NCBI GenBank assembly: GCA_002917075.1
Contig: NTMA01000037.1
Location: forward strand, 248,001 to 312,000
Source of the DNA: Hawksworthiomyces lignivorus
Taxonomy: Eukaryota; Ascomycota; Sordariomycetes; Ophiostomatales; Ophiostomataceae
Direction: 5' to 3'
Length of the DNA stretch: 64,000 nucleotides
The notes below the pieces were generated by a model. The model did no database searches. It had not been told where the DNA came from and saw nothing but the letters and a program-made list of their open reading frames with translations. Position numbers and translations under genes: made by a program. Of this stretch, positions 21,969-33,327 are shown in pieces (position 1 is the stretch's first letter; every line of letters begins with the position of its first letter).

Positions 21969-23297
21969 GCTCGGTTCCCCGCCGCCGCCACCTCCTTCTG
22001 TGGTAGTGCCGTATGTCACCCTTCTTCTCTTTCGCAGATCAGGCGTCTGATCAAGCCTCGGATCCGCCGTGGGATCCGTTGTCAATTGCGGCGCCAGTAT
22101 TCCGGTCAGGGCTTTCTGGGATCGTCCTCTGGTCTTTGTTCTTCCTTTTAGTTTCTTGGAGAATCTCCTCACGGTCTCTTCCTGCACACGACCGCTGTTT
22201 TTTCTACACTGGCAAAAGATGAGGAATCGATTTTCTTTGATTCCCTCGATCAACTGCAGATGTTGCAAAGAGAAGGCAAGATACGGCTTGTTCGTGAGCG
22301 GCGGAGGACGAAGAGGATTGCGGGAAGAGCGGGAAATCGTCGGGTCAAGAAAGGAACCCGGCAAGAAAAATTCCTGGGGCTAAAGTTTTTCGAAGTACAC
22401 AACCGGGTTTTCGAAATTTCGAGTTAATCTTGCTGCGGGAGGGGGGAAATGAGACAATGAACCGATATATTGGCCTTCGGGTTGGCGGTGGTGGAACTGA
22501 TTTGTCTGCTGCGATGCTTCGGCGAGTAGAGATAGAGAGACTCGGAGGGGATGGTCCAACGTCAATTAATTAATTGTTGGCTTTATTCTGCAGCAAGAGC
22601 GAGTCGCAAGTGACAGAAGGAACGAAGGAGGTTGGCGTGCATTCGGCGGCTAACAGAGCAGGTACATACAGTGGCCCGCACCTTCCAAAGAAGTGAGCCC
22701 CTTGGCGCCTGATACGCCGTGACAGGTATGCAGTAATGCCGTTGGATCTGACCACAATTATCTATTAATTGCATACTGGGGTTATGCACCTAAATACTAC
22801 AGTTCGACCACTTTTCCTGGAAAAAGCAGCCTGGAATTTCAATTTGTCCGTTTTTGGGTCATCTCGAACGCCTAGCTCACTTTTGCGGCTATCCTCAATT
22901 GCAGCTGTCTCTGTCTCTCATGATAGCTGCTCTACGCTCTACTTTTCTACTTTGTGCATATTGTATTCTTATACTTTAAGAATCTACTCTTCTGTACTTT
23001 TCATAATTGTGGTCTTTTCTATCCGCTAAACACAGCGGACGGCGCACGGGACAAGCGATCTCATTCATCGCTTTCTCACACACACGACTCAATTATCCCC
23101 AACAGAACGACAGTACTACCTGAAACACTTGGCAGTCTACGGTTCTCGTTCTGCATCCAGCCTTAATATCCGCAACTCGTCTGTACGTTTGGAACTCAAT
23201 GCTACTTCAGTAGTGTGTTCTCCATACAGTTTTCATGAGAGATCGTCTCACCTCTGACCCTGGCTAGATCTCGACGCACCTCATATCATCTATCTCA
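21969..23297. other. Divergent promoter region, BTB gene / LSM6
   Basis: A spacer between divergent genes. The part next to the BTB gene (21969-22364) stays open in the BTB frame and may be 5' leader or an N-terminal extension. From 22.9 to 23.3 kb the plus strand is pyrimidine-rich, leading up to the LSM6 ATG. A TTAATTAATTAATT stretch lies at 22563-22576. No further gene was seen. Confidence 0.5.
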
Positions 23298-23723
23298 ATG
23301 GAGAACGGCGCAGGCAGCGGCCAAGGCGAGGGCAAGGACCCCAGTGCATTTCTGAGTGAGATCATTGGCAGCCCCGTAGTGGTGAAGCTGAACTCAGGTG
23401 TCGTGTACAAGGGTGAGTTCGGAGGGATATGAGAGATGAGCGGAAGTCTTTCCGGATTTTGATTGCCTTTCTCTCAACTGACAAATCCGGTCCTCAGGCG
23501 AGTTGCAGTCGGTCGATGGCTACATGAACATTGCGTTGGAGAAGACTGAGGAATACGTCAACGGCGTCAAGCGGAGGACTTACGGAGATGCCTTCGTACG
23601 GGGGAACAATGGTAGGCGCATTCCCAAGCCGTGACCTTTTCGCTTAGTTTTCTTCTTCTCCTATTTTCGTTCCTGTCACTAACATCTCTACTCAAAGTCA
23701 TGTACATTTCTGCCGAGTCATAG
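23298..23723 (+). CDS. LSM6: U6 snRNA-associated Sm-like protein LSm6
   Basis: Three exons, 23298-23412, 23498-23611 and 23698-23723, give 84 residues, the usual size for LSm6. Exon 1 ends with the first half of the Sm1 motif (FLSEIIGSPVVVKLNSGVVY). Exon 2 continues with KGELQSVDGYMNIALEKTEEY. Sm2 is YGDAFVRGNNVMYIS, split by the last intron. This small core is absent from both ORF sizes and family size filters because the exons are short, but the spliced product is complete. LSm6 is part of the Lsm1-7 ring in cytoplasmic mRNA decapping and the Lsm2-8 ring on U6 snRNA. The N terminus carries a short Gly-rich extension (residues 2-13) before the Sm core. Donors are GTGAGT and GTAGGC; the acceptors are CTCAG and CAAAG. 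Confidence 0.95.
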
Positions 23724-24032
23724 CGTAGCTTTTCCGCATTAGGAGAGTTCACGGGGCGAAGCGGCTTGAACGTGGTAAGTGCGGGCTGTCTTTTCAAAGC
23801 TATCGCCATATTAAAAGTCGAGAGACGTAATGCATCTTTCGTCATGAAACCGTAGGTATTCCTACAAAAGGCTATATACAATATTATGATTTTTTTTTTC
23901 TGTGCCTGTTGTATTTCCTTTTTTGAAGTTGCTTCTGCGATACGTTCATGCCCACGTGTCCAACCAGCTCGGTCTATCTATGTTTACACTCTATGATTAT
24001 GCCCGTCTCTTACTCGCTCTCTGCCCATTGCC
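23724..24032. other. Short convergent 3' spacer
   Basis: About 300 bases between LSM6 (+) and the methyltransferase (-), T-rich around 23889-23930. No gene was seen; it should hold both 3' ends. Confidence 0.5.
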
Positions 24033-25144
24033 TCATAGCTTCCGCGCCCAAGCAAAGTAGGTCGTCGCGTGAACGGTCAGCTCGCCCTTGGCATTGCGCT
24101 CCACGTCATCTCCGCCGTCCAGCGCGGCGTCCATTTTGCGCCGGACCGTCTTGCGCGACTTGGGCGTCGCTTCGTCGCCTGTCTCGCCGGGTGCTTCATC
24201 CGGCAGGTTGGCCACCTGGCTCAGCGTCAGGTACCGCTTCCACAGCGCATCGGGCGCCAGCTGCACCGTCCACTTGATGCGATCCTCGGCCAGCGGCGTG
24301 AACAGAGGCGGTCTGCTGCCGCTGTCGTCTGAGCGCGCCGCTTCCGCGAACGCTTCCTGCCACTTGCCATCACGGAAACGCGGGTTGCCGTCGACCGGCA
24401 AGGAGTAGATGAGATCGTTGAGGGCCTGCTCCCATTTGGTGGTGGCCGGCCACTCGGCCGGCTTGTTGTCTGGGAGGTGGTCAGATTATCGCCAAAAAAG
24501 GGAGCAAAGGAAGAAGTGACCTCCATCGCTCTAGCGGAGTGGGGAGGGGGGGGAGGGGGGGGGAGAGCATACAGTCTTCAATGTTCCAGATGACGCCTAC
24601 GAGTCCGCCGGGCTTCAAAATCCGATGGATCTCTTTGAGGGATTGCAGATTTGCGAACCTGCCAGGGCGGTTGGTCAGCAAACACACAAAAAAAAAAATC
24701 GTCGCTGGGCGTCTTTCCCCCATCTCCCAGCCGGAAAAGCGAGGCTCACCAGTGGAACGCCTGCGCCACAACCACAGCGTCCGCGGACGCGTCCGCCACC
24801 GCCCCCACGGCCGCCGCATGCCCGTCCACCACGACGACCTGCGGCAGCTGCTTGGCGGCCAGCTGCGCGCGCATCTGCGCGTGCGGCTCGACGGCGACGA
24901 CCGACCACGGGGGGCCGGCGGCGGCCGCCCGCCGCGCCAGCGCCTCAGTGAACTTGCCGGTGCCGGCGCCGATCTCGACGACCCGGACGGCGCGGCCGCC
25001 CGTCTTGTCTGGCGTCAGCTCTAGCCGGCTCAGCAGCCCGTCCACGGGGGCATCTGCATAAGAGGGCCGGTGGGCATCGTAGGCGCCGGCGTCGTGGAAG
25101 CCGCTGGCGGCGGCTTGGGGTAAGGCGTACGAAGATGAGGCCAT
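24033..25144 (-). CDS. Class I SAM-dependent methyltransferase
   Basis: Three exons, 25144-24750, 24658-24573 and 24469-24033, give 305 residues. Motif I is VRVVEIGAGTGKFTEAL (53-69), the acidic ribose-binding residue lies in VVAVEPHAQM (82-91), and VVVDGHAAAVG follows. ADAVVVAQAFHW (121-132) and HRILKPGGLVGVIWNIED (143-160) are the post-motif strands of the methyltransferase 11 / UbiE-like fold. The overall layout, including the FHD..YDAHRPSYA start and the long C-terminal half, resembles the fungal Tmt1/Crg1-like family that methylates small carboxylates or lipid-like substrates, but the substrate is unknown. The intron between exons 2 and 3 contains a long pyrimidine tract. A TGACGTCA palindrome lies about 155 bases upstream of the ATG. 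Confidence 0.88.
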
Positions 25145-26061
25145 TAGATAACGGGCTGAGCGGGCAATCGGCGGCTGAGGGACGCAGATGTCGTGTACTC
25201 TCCAATTGATCTCGCAGAGAAAAAAAAAGCTGCTTTTCTTCCGTCTCTCCTATTGTGTGTGCTCTTTTCTAATTTTTCCCCCTACAGCGACAATTCCCTT
25301 GACGTCAAAGGTGACGACGTTAGCATGTCTGCAGGGTCTTATACAGATTATCTGGCTTGGCCTTGCCGATGCCGATCGGCAAAAGCTTGTCGGGGCGGGC
25401 ACGCAATCTGCAAGGTAGCTCCACTGTGAAAATGGCGTCTTTATTGACAAACTGGTTATAGAGTCCCACTTTTCAGATGTGGGATATAGCGGGTGCATCC
25501 AGCGAAGCCGGGCCGACAGAGGGCGTCCACAGCGATCAATTCACGGCAGTTCGAACAAGGAACATGAAAAGGGACTATGGTAGCTGGAGGCAATTTTTGG
25601 AGATTTTACTTTTGGATTTTTTTCAAAATTTGAGTTCACAATTCAATCACTTTGCACGGTTTTTGAGAAAACTTTTTTTTTGGTATTATTATAGCTTTTA
25701 TTTTAGTAGTATGCCCAAGATCTGTTGTCTTGGTGTTAATATGTTATCCCCTATTAAAGAATGGACTGTTGAAACAGACGAACAAAAAGGAACGGCGACC
25801 TTTTGCTAAATGCTTTCGTATATATGCCGATTTGCTTTCCTTTCATAAAAAAAAAACATCCGAACAAAACGCAGAAATGATTGGACAAAGCAACTTTCCT
25901 TCTCAGAACGAACTCAAACGCCAGGTCATAGAAAGAGATAATGCCGGATTAAGCAGAGATGGTAATACAGTAGGAAATGACTTTTTGGTTTTTTCCCAGG
26001 TTCGTTCACACTCGCTTCTGTAGTTGTTTTGTTGTCGGTGTGTTTTTTTTTTCTTCAAAAT
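25145..26061. other. Intergenic region upstream of the methyltransferase
   Basis: It lies upstream of the minus-strand methyltransferase and downstream of the minus-strand small heat shock gene. The right two thirds (25.57-26.06 kb) are AT-rich with T runs, consistent with a 3' end. The left third carries a CRE palindrome (25300-25307). No gene was seen. Confidence 0.55.
25300..25307. promoter_or_regulatory. CRE-type palindrome TGACGTCA
   Basis: A perfect eight-base CRE (the site bound by ATF/CREB-type bZIP factors), 155 bases upstream of the methyltransferase ATG. A second half-site, TGACGACG, follows a few bases later. Function is inferred from the motif and position only. Confidence 0.4.
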
Positions 26062-26757
26062 TTACAGGAGCGAGATGCGGCGCGACTCCCGCTTGAGCTT
26101 GGGGATCGAGATGTTGAGGATGCCGTTGTCGAGGCTGGCCTTGACGTTGGCCTCGTCGACGGCCTGCGGGAAGCTAAAGGTGCGGTGGAACTGGCCGACG
26201 GCGCGCTCCTGGACCCAGAAGCGCTCGACGGGCTGGGCGGCGGGGGCGACCTCCTTGGCGGCCGGGGCAGCGACCTGCTGGGCCTTGTCGGTCACGGACT
26301 CGCCGCGCTCCTTGGCGCTCTCCTCGGCCTCGTCCGAGACGGTGGCGTGGTGGCTCGGCGAGGGCGCCCGCGGCGTCTCGACGTGCGTAAACTCCTCGCC
26401 CTCAGCCGGCGGCGTGCCTGACGTGTAGTTGCGCTCAATGTGGCCGCTCACCACCAGGGTCTGCGGCTCGGTGAACTCGATGGACACGTCCTTGCGGTCG
26501 ACGCCCGCGAGCTCGCCGTGCAGCTCGTAGGTCTGCTCCGTCTCGCGCACGTCGAACCGCGGGTTGAACGGGCGGCCCAGGATGGCCGACGTGGACCGGC
26601 CGCCCTTGGCGCCCTTGGCCTGCGGCTGCGCGACAGCGCCCGTGGGGTTGCTGTTCTCGCGCGTGTAGGTGTCAAAGTCGTCCAGCAGGCGGAAGAGGTT
26701 GGTAAAGGTCTGGTCCGCAGGAGCGGGTGCGTAGAAGTTGCGCTGGAAGAAAGGCAT
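26062..26757 (-). CDS. hsp30: Small heat shock protein, Hsp30/Hsp20 family
   Basis: A single-exon protein of 231 residues with the alpha-crystallin domain, an ATP-independent chaperone that holds unfolding proteins. The N terminus MPFFQRNFYAPAP and FNLFRLLDDFD-like helix are followed by FNPRFDVRETEQTYELHGELAGVDRKDVSIEF (64-95) and LVVSGHIERNY (101-111). A long charged, Ala/Glu-rich insertion (about 112-175), usual in filamentous fungal Hsp30 proteins, splits the domain. It resumes at FHRTFSFPQAVDEANVKASLDNGILNISIPK, with the GIL motif and a C-terminal RRISLL tail. Two heat shock elements and a TATA box upstream support heat induction. The gene symbol follows the Neurospora naming and is by resemblance only. 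Confidence 0.93.
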   Translation of the reverse strand: MPFFQRNFYAPAPADQTFTNLFRLLDDFDTYTRENSNPTGAVAQPQAKGAKGGRSTSAILGRPFNPRFDVRETEQTYELHGELAGVDRKDVSIEFTEPQTLVVSGHIERNYTSGTPPAEGEEFTHVETPRAPSPSHHATVSDEAEESAKERGESVTDKAQQVAAPAAKEVAPAAQPVERFWVQERAVGQFHRTFSFPQAVDEANVKASLDNGILNISIPKLKRESRRISLL

Positions 26758-26957
26758 GATGTATGATGTGGTGAAGAAAGGAGTAGAAGAGATAGTGTTC
26801 TTCGTGTTGGGTAGTGTGTTTTATGTTTGGGAGAAAGGGTAGAAAGCTTTTTGTTGTAGAAGGCTGTTGGAAAGTCTTGCTGAGGTGTTGATCTGTTTGT
26901 TCTCTGATGAGGAGAGGAAACGAGATCAAAATCCAAAGCTGGGAAATTCGCTACATC

Positions 26958-26963
26958 TTTATA
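26958..26963 (-). promoter_or_regulatory. TATA box of the small heat shock gene
   Basis: TATAAA on the minus strand about 200 bases upstream of the hsp30 ATG and 22 bases downstream of the proximal heat shock element, a normal order for a heat-inducible fungal promoter. Confidence 0.6.
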
Positions 26964-26984
26964 CCTAGGATGGCCCTCTAGACG

Positions 26985-27007
26985 GAAGCTTCGTCATAGT
27001 TCGCGAA
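26985..27007 (-). promoter_or_regulatory. Proximal heat shock element (gapped)
   Basis: GAA and TTC units occur at exact five-base steps (26985, 26990, 27000, 27005), with one degenerate unit in the middle. This is a gapped heat shock factor (Hsf1) site about 230 bases upstream of the ATG. Confidence 0.7.
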
Positions 27008-27214
27008 GGTACTATGGCGGTTGCACATTATGGCTGGCTGGCTGCCTTGTACGGCAGCGCAGGCAAAGTTCATGATGTAAGAGCCGGGGTGATCACGAAC
27101 TTGATCGAAGCATCTTGAACCTACTGGATTTACAATAAATTTGGTGGCGCGATATGTCACCAAAAGAATCACGCAAAACAGCGTGTAAGTGCGCGCTGAC
27201 ACGCGATGCATCTC

Positions 27215-27232
27215 GAAGCTTCTAGAAGCTTC
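27215..27232 (-). promoter_or_regulatory. Distal heat shock element, four perfect units
   Basis: GAAGCTTCTAGAAGCTTC gives four alternating GAA/TTC units at exact five-base spacing, a consensus Hsf1 site, 458 bases upstream of the hsp30 ATG. A CCAAT box follows within three bases. Confidence 0.85.
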
Positions 27233-28187
27233 ATCCAATCAGGGCGCTAGAATCCACCATCAATTCGCACTGTTCCAGCGCTTTTACCAGAAAGCTCATA
27301 CGACGCATACTTTCTCCTTACTGAGATCTCGATTAACCATCCGGATAAGCTCGGCAGCCCTCGCGTCTGGACAGAGCAGAGTCAATGAAATTCGTTGTTC
27401 TATGGCCAACAGAACGATCGCGAACCTCTAGAGATTCTTCACCACGTTGAGATGACAAAAGAAGGGGGAACCTTCATAGTGGATATTTCTAGGGCGTTTT
27501 TCTGGGGCATCCCTGCGGCATCTGACATTGACTCTAGTCTATTTTCAGTTAGTCCCCATACCGCCATCCGGAGCTTTCCTCCGCTCCAATCAAACGGCTT
27601 CACTGGCCAATGAGAGCATGGCATCCAGCAGGTCCTGCTACAGCCATAGTCGAGTCAGTACTCCGTGCGTGTAGTAATACTAGTACGTGTACGGAGTACA
27701 GTGAATACATGTTACAGGAATTCCAGTTTTCATGGTCAACTGTCCATTTCTATGCCTGTAGTATAACACCCAAGCTTCACTTTTTGTTTCTAGGCATAAT
27801 ATACATACCTTGCAAGCAAGCCTCTTTTGTCTTTTTATTTAAATTTATGCACGTGATCATCACTCGCACCAACTGTACTATACGCCGAACTCTATTTTGT
27901 AAGGCATCCTTTGGTGAGCAAAATATAGTGCTGTCTGCATGAAGCATCACAAAGAACTTGGGATACAAGTTGGTAGAAAAGCTTTAGAATATCGGCTAAA
28001 AACCCTAGCTGGACTCCTATCTATCTTCTATTTATATGTTATAACATCTTTTTGGTGGTTTAATTGAGCAACTAAATCAATACATGTTCGCGAAAGAGCA
28101 CGCAGCCTATGTACAAGTGTGCATAGCGGAAGGAAGAGAAACGGGGGCAGCAAGGAAGAAAACGGGATGTGGCCAGCGTCTAATCTT

Positions 28188-30656
28188 CTAGTATGGCGTC
28201 CGCGAACCCGTGGGAGGTGGATAGCCTGTCACTGCTGCCGTCGACCTGCCGCCTCCTGGCGTCTGGCTGGCGGTTGTCTGGTGGAACAATGCAGTGAGCT
28301 TCCGGCCTACAGCCGGCTCCACCTCTGTGCCGTCTCGGGCAATCTTGATCTCCCGGTTTGCATTGAGAGGATTCCGCATGCCTCTCGTCCGGAAGAATGG
28401 CAGCTTTGACGTCGATAACCATTCCACTTGAAACGGCTTCCCCCATGCCTTCGGTTCATCGGCGCCTTCTGCTTCGACCCCTCCGCTCTTCACGCTGCTC
28501 GTCTCATCTGCACCATCTGCACCATCTGCACCATCTGTACCCTCCACACCATCCACCCCATCGGCGGCGGCGGCGCTCTTCGCGTCTCCATCCACGCCTT
28601 CCGCATCGCCATCTGTCCCGTCCTCATTGCTCTCCTCTCGTAGTGCTTCCCAGAAGATGGTGCCTCGTGCGGAATCATCGATAATCCGGCCGCGGGGGGT
28701 GAAATCGGTCGCTTCGGTCGGGATCGCTTTGGGGAGATCGACGTCGCTAAGCGTCAGCGCCTTCGGGGCGAACTCGATGGCGGCCGCTGGGTCTTGGTTG
28801 ACTTCCGATGCCATCCTGGCATAGCCAAAGTATTCGCCGGACTTGTTTGCGGAGAAAATCAGATAGACATTGTCACACGTCTAGAAGACCAAAGGCGTCA
28901 GCTGCGTCTGGGAGAATCAAACAGCGGATCAACAGAGACAAATGAAATAGCAATGACAAGCAGATACAGAGAGACTCGAAAGGCCGAATAAGACACAGAA
29001 TTTGTACGTACCTTGAACGCGTTGTTGAGTGTCTCTTCGTTGTGTGACTGTGTCGCCCAGATGCCCGTCCTGACACTCAACTCCAGGTCTTCGACTGTTA
29101 GGCTCTTCAAGATAAAGTAGCGGTCGTTTTGTGCTGCCGCTTCCGGTGAGCCTGCTGTTGCGGCTGCCAATTTGTCCCCGCTTACTTCTCTTGTTCCTTT
29201 CGCTTTTGATTTGCCAGTGCCGTCCACTATAACGCTCGTGGGTGTTGAAGACTTCCGTGCTCGTGCCTCATCCTCCTTCACATCCTCCTCATCTGCAGCA
29301 GAACTATCTGGCTCACCTGCGCCTGGCTCATCTCCATCTGGAAGCTCTTCTTGTCTTTGTTGTTGCTGCGGCGCAGCAAACCCCATCATCAACGCGGTAG
29401 GACCAGTTGGGGCAGCTATGCCTTGCACTCCCTCCACCGCATTCTTGCGAAGCCGGCAAACCAGACGAACAGACATGAACCAAGTGTCGTTTAGGTTCTT
29501 CTGGGCTGCCAGGCAACGCTTTTCGTCTTGGAAGTTGGCAAAGGCGCAGTTGCTCTTCGAAATGAGGAACAGCGACTCTAACCCTTCCGTCTTTTGACAG
29601 ACATGATGAACCAAGCTCATCAAGTCTGTCTGTGGAGGTAGATTTCCAATCCAGATAGCATGTCCTGCTCGCTCAATACGATCAGCTTCTGTAGCCCTTC
29701 CTTCAATCTAGTCGATAACCACGAGAGGAGGAAACAGGAGAGAGAACAGGTTACTTACCACTCTGCTTTGGCTTTCGCGGCGGTCCGCGTACGATATTAC
29801 TCGTTCGGCCCTCGTCTTGTCCTACGTAGGTCAGTATATCTTGACTACGCATGCGAGGCCATCGGCGCACAGAAGGTCGGGCATTGCTGAAGGCAGCTCT
29901 TCTCTTACCTTGCAACTGCCGCTGATTCGATCTTTGAGAAGCGGGTAGGCCGTCCTGCTGTCCAGTCCCTGTCACGACCATCGACTGCGATGGTCGTCTC
30001 TGGGGATAAGGCAATGGGTTGTAACTACCAGAGGTTGCTTGGCTTCCCAGGCCTTGGCTGTGTTGGGGATATTGTGTTGGCTGTGTGTAATAGTACGTCG
30101 TCGGCGGAGGCATCTGGCCTGGATAGTAACCATAACCGCGGTAAGAAGGCACGTTTGGTGAGCCTGTCGAATGGATCGCGGTTCCGGGATTACCATAGTA
30201 CTGCGCAGCTGGCATCGGCGATGGCTGCGATACATAGTACGGCGGAATTGGACTGGCTGGGCCACCATACTGTGGAACCGGTCGTGGACCACCGGACGAA
30301 GGGCCAGCGGCTGGGATGAATCGCTGCCCACTCGGGCCGTACTGAGCTTGCCTGTAGTCGACCTTTGGTAGAGCGTGTGCCATGGTGCTCAAGTCGTATG
30401 GTCCGTGGTACAAAGCCGTAGAGCCGTGTGATTGGAAAGGCGGCGGCGGACTGATGGTATATTGTTGTCCTAGCTGTTGATGGTGGCTCTGGTGATACTG
30501 TGGATGATATTGCTGCTGGGGAAGAGATTGCTGTTGGGGAGGCGGCTGTTGCTGGAAGCCAGAATGTTGGCCTTGCTGCTTCTGCTGCTGCTGCTGCGTT
30601 TGCTGATGAGCCATGTCCGAACTGGACGCGTCCTGCTGGTCAGAGGGGCTTCCCAT
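28188..30656 (-). CDS. RRM and YTH domain RNA-binding protein
   Basis: Four exons, 30656-29909, 29821-29759, 29688-29012 and 28880-28188, give 726 residues. Residues 1-265 are Gln/Pro/Tyr-rich and disordered. An RRM follows at about 278-350 (GHAIWIGNLPPQTDLMSLVHH, then the SNCAFANF RNP1-like strand). The YTH domain starts at DRYFILKSL (459), with the aromatic-cage Trp in GIWATQSHNEETLNNAF (W481), VYLIFSANKSGEYFGYARM (501-519) and, after an acidic insertion of about 120 residues, FQVEWLSTSKLPFF (W650) and NPLNANREIKIARDGTEVEP. YTH domains bind N6-methyladenosine in RNA. The RRM-YTH order is that of filamentous fungal YTH proteins. Intron 1 is 87 bases, a multiple of three without a stop. The acceptor of exon 3 (CTACAG) was chosen because a nearer TAG gives the wrong frame. 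Confidence 0.9.
28505..28540 (-). repeat. 9-base repeat coding for Asp-Gly-Ala
   Basis: Three to four CATCTGCAC units encode the DGADGADGAD run in the acidic insertion that splits the YTH domain. Confidence 0.85.
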
Positions 30657-33327
30657 GGGGGGTTATTGAAGTCCTGGAGCATCTCCCGTCGGAGGGAACC
30701 CCAGAGAACTGTTGCGTCAAAGAATAGTGCAAACTTTTGCCGGGATTTCTGACTTCCTCTTATGTGAACAACTTTAGTTGTTGGTCTGCTCCGTTTGCTA
30801 CGGATCCGAGACGAATCTAAGAATGAGATAAGTCAGGTCTTCTTTCCGATTAGTACAAGAGGATCCTATCCGATTCCCTTTCCTTGAGGAACTTGGCGGT
30901 GACGGAACTCAAAAGTGTGGTGATGGGAATCCAAGCAGAAGCAGGAAATTGACCAACTGCAATTTCCGGCCGAAAATAAATTTTCAGTGAGGACGGCGGG
31001 ACGCCGATGAGATTTTGATGATAGTTTCGGGAATATGAATCAGGGCTGGCTAAGTCAGGTATCAAATGGATACGGCCAAAGCATGGGAAGACAGAAAAAA
31101 AATTTAAAAAAAATATAGAGCCGAACGGGGAAGCACGGTTTTGGATGACACTATGCAGACATGCAGACGTGACAAATACCAGTCAGATTTGACACAACAA
31201 GCAGAGGGTAGTAGTCGTCCAAACGGATCAATAGTATCGTTAGGATAAACTGAAAGCGTGGCTCTGTAAGAGGTGGCTGGTGAGAGCGAAATCGGGCTTG
31301 AATTTGAATTCAAGCAGCTTTTCTCATTGTCTTTGGGCCTCACTCTTCCTTGTCAAGCTTTAGCGATTACCCGCTGAGGAATTGACAGACTCGAGAAGGA
31401 AACCCAACGTTATGGGTTCTGCCAGACCAGAAAGCCAATGCTTGAGGCCTGGAGCTGAGGGAAGCGGACAGCAGGGTAGACTGCAGCTGAGTGGCACAAG
31501 GGGGCGAGTACACGCTATCCCTGAAGCAATGCTTTGTACTGGTGGGAATGAAACAAAATGGGACAGGCAGAGGACAATCTGGGTTAGGCAACGCTTGCAG
31601 CAAGCTCAGGCAAGTCTGGCCACTATATTTGGTGAAGGGACTGTGTCGGGGAGAAGGGGGGGTCGTGTAAGATCTTCTGCAGGTAGATGGACAGCGTCCG
31701 TCGCAAGCGGGTCTTGCAGATACAGCAGATGCCGTCTACTGTATATTGTGTGCTCGTGCGGATAAGATGAGGTGGCTTGAACATCGATTGGGGATCTGCC
31801 TCTTTGCAATCAGATGTGGCTCGAAATCGAAGCCAGCTTTCTTTGACGTGATCGCAGCGAGGGAGATTGCAGGGGTAGAGGGCAAGTTATATAAGCCACA
31901 GGGGATTGTGAAAAAAGCACGATAGGAAGTAAACAAGGCGTAAAGGTCTCGCCTCGTGCAGCAAGGCAGCCGACTTGCGGGTGTTGATTTCTTATGCTTA
32001 GTGTTAACTATCAGAGAGCTTTGTTCCCCATTGTGGTTACGTCAATGGTAACATTTCAGAGCAAGTAAATCGTCTGGGTAATAGCATAATGGGGAGAGAG
32101 AAGAAACGGTCGAAACATAGAGAACCACCGAGCACAAGTGACAAACTTTCTCCACATTTCTCACCAAGAAAGGAAAAGGAACACAGAGAGAGGACACAAT
32201 TGATCAGGCAGACAAAAAAAAAAGAGAACTGGCAGAGAGAACTTACTCGGACACAGATTAGCGAGCTGTCCGAAGAGAAGGGCCGTATGCCATTTAGTAG
32301 GCTCAATGGCGTAGGTGGGATCCGCTGCAGCGCCTCAACGACGTCCAACTAACAGCCACATGGTCCGAACGGCTAGGCGGTGCTTGTAGTCCCCGTACGG
32401 TTCTCGGTGGCAAACAGATGAAGATAGACCTGGCTGTGTCTAGCTTTGTTTTCGGCAGGCCCCGACACGGTATAACAGCTTGCTGTGGCTGAAAGTAAAC
32501 AAGTATGAGACACAAAGCGAAATGTTAGTTTATCAATTTGGTTATCCCGGGCGACCTCTTCCGTTTTCTTGACGAAAGCTTCAAAGCTGGACGAGGCCGT
32601 AAGAGAATTGAGAAGAGAGCTGTTTCCTTTTGGAATTGGTGATGAGGGAAGGGGGGTGTGTGAGCATCTAGAAGCCGATGCGATATGTTCGTAGCAAAGC
32701 GGGTGTAACTTGTTTATGGGTTTCCTCGCCCCAGCGATTTCATCATAGCGAAGGGACTAGAGTGTTGTAGATGATACTTGTATAAGAAACATACATATGG
32801 CCTGAGAGGAATGCCGAGCCGGCCATAAGCCTACCTATACTTAGACTGCCCCTGTGGCGCAAGTTTTTACATCGCAGATACTAGCTAGAGAGAGAAGAGG
32901 GGGGGGTGCTGTAAATGAAAGATTAAGCAACAAGAATTAAAAAAAATAAATAAATAAATAAAGAGCTGAGAGCAAAGTCAGGAAAAGTAAAGGAATTGTC
33001 TTCCTTGGGGGGGGGGGGGGGGGGGGGTTAGACAGAGGTATACCTGGTCGACTTTTGTTAAGCATTTTATGTACAGGAGTCACTTCGGAAGAGAAGTGAC
33101 GCAATAGAATCAATCATTTTTTAAAATCTATGGTATAATTTCCAAGTTATTGAATTCGCATATGAAACAATGATTTGCCCAGACTTCTATGGTAGCAGTA
33201 AATGTATCCTGTCGGCAGCTAAACTTCAACGCCGTGTATATAACCGTTCCGTTCCCGCGTCCAAAGGGTATGGAGACCCGCTGTACAGATTCATAATGCA
33301 CGAAGAAAAAACACAGAAGACGTTGCT
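30657..33327. other. 2.7 kb intergenic region upstream of the YTH gene
   Basis: Both flanking genes are on the minus strand, so this holds the YTH promoter and leader and the 3' flank of the WD40 gene. The stretch 32.05-32.3 kb is purine-rich on the plus strand (pyrimidine-rich on the sense strand). A 21-base G run lies at 33007-33027, next to an AAAT-rich stretch (32938-32960). Small open frames are short, overlapping and unconvincing. Confidence 0.55.
33007..33027. repeat. G21 homopolymer
   Basis: Twenty-one consecutive G in noncoding DNA about 300 bases downstream of the WD40 gene stop. It could form a G-rich secondary structure and is likely to vary in length. Confidence 0.9.

Larger units (their letters stand above)
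26758..28187. other. Promoter of the small heat shock gene and flanking spacer
   Basis: The right-hand gene (YTH protein) ends at 28188 on the minus strand, so this region is its 3' flank and the heat shock gene's promoter. It contains a TATA box (26958), heat shock elements (26985-27007 and 27215-27232), a CCAAT box at 27235, and GTACGGAGTAC motifs (27658 and 27689). No other gene was recognised. Confidence 0.7.
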
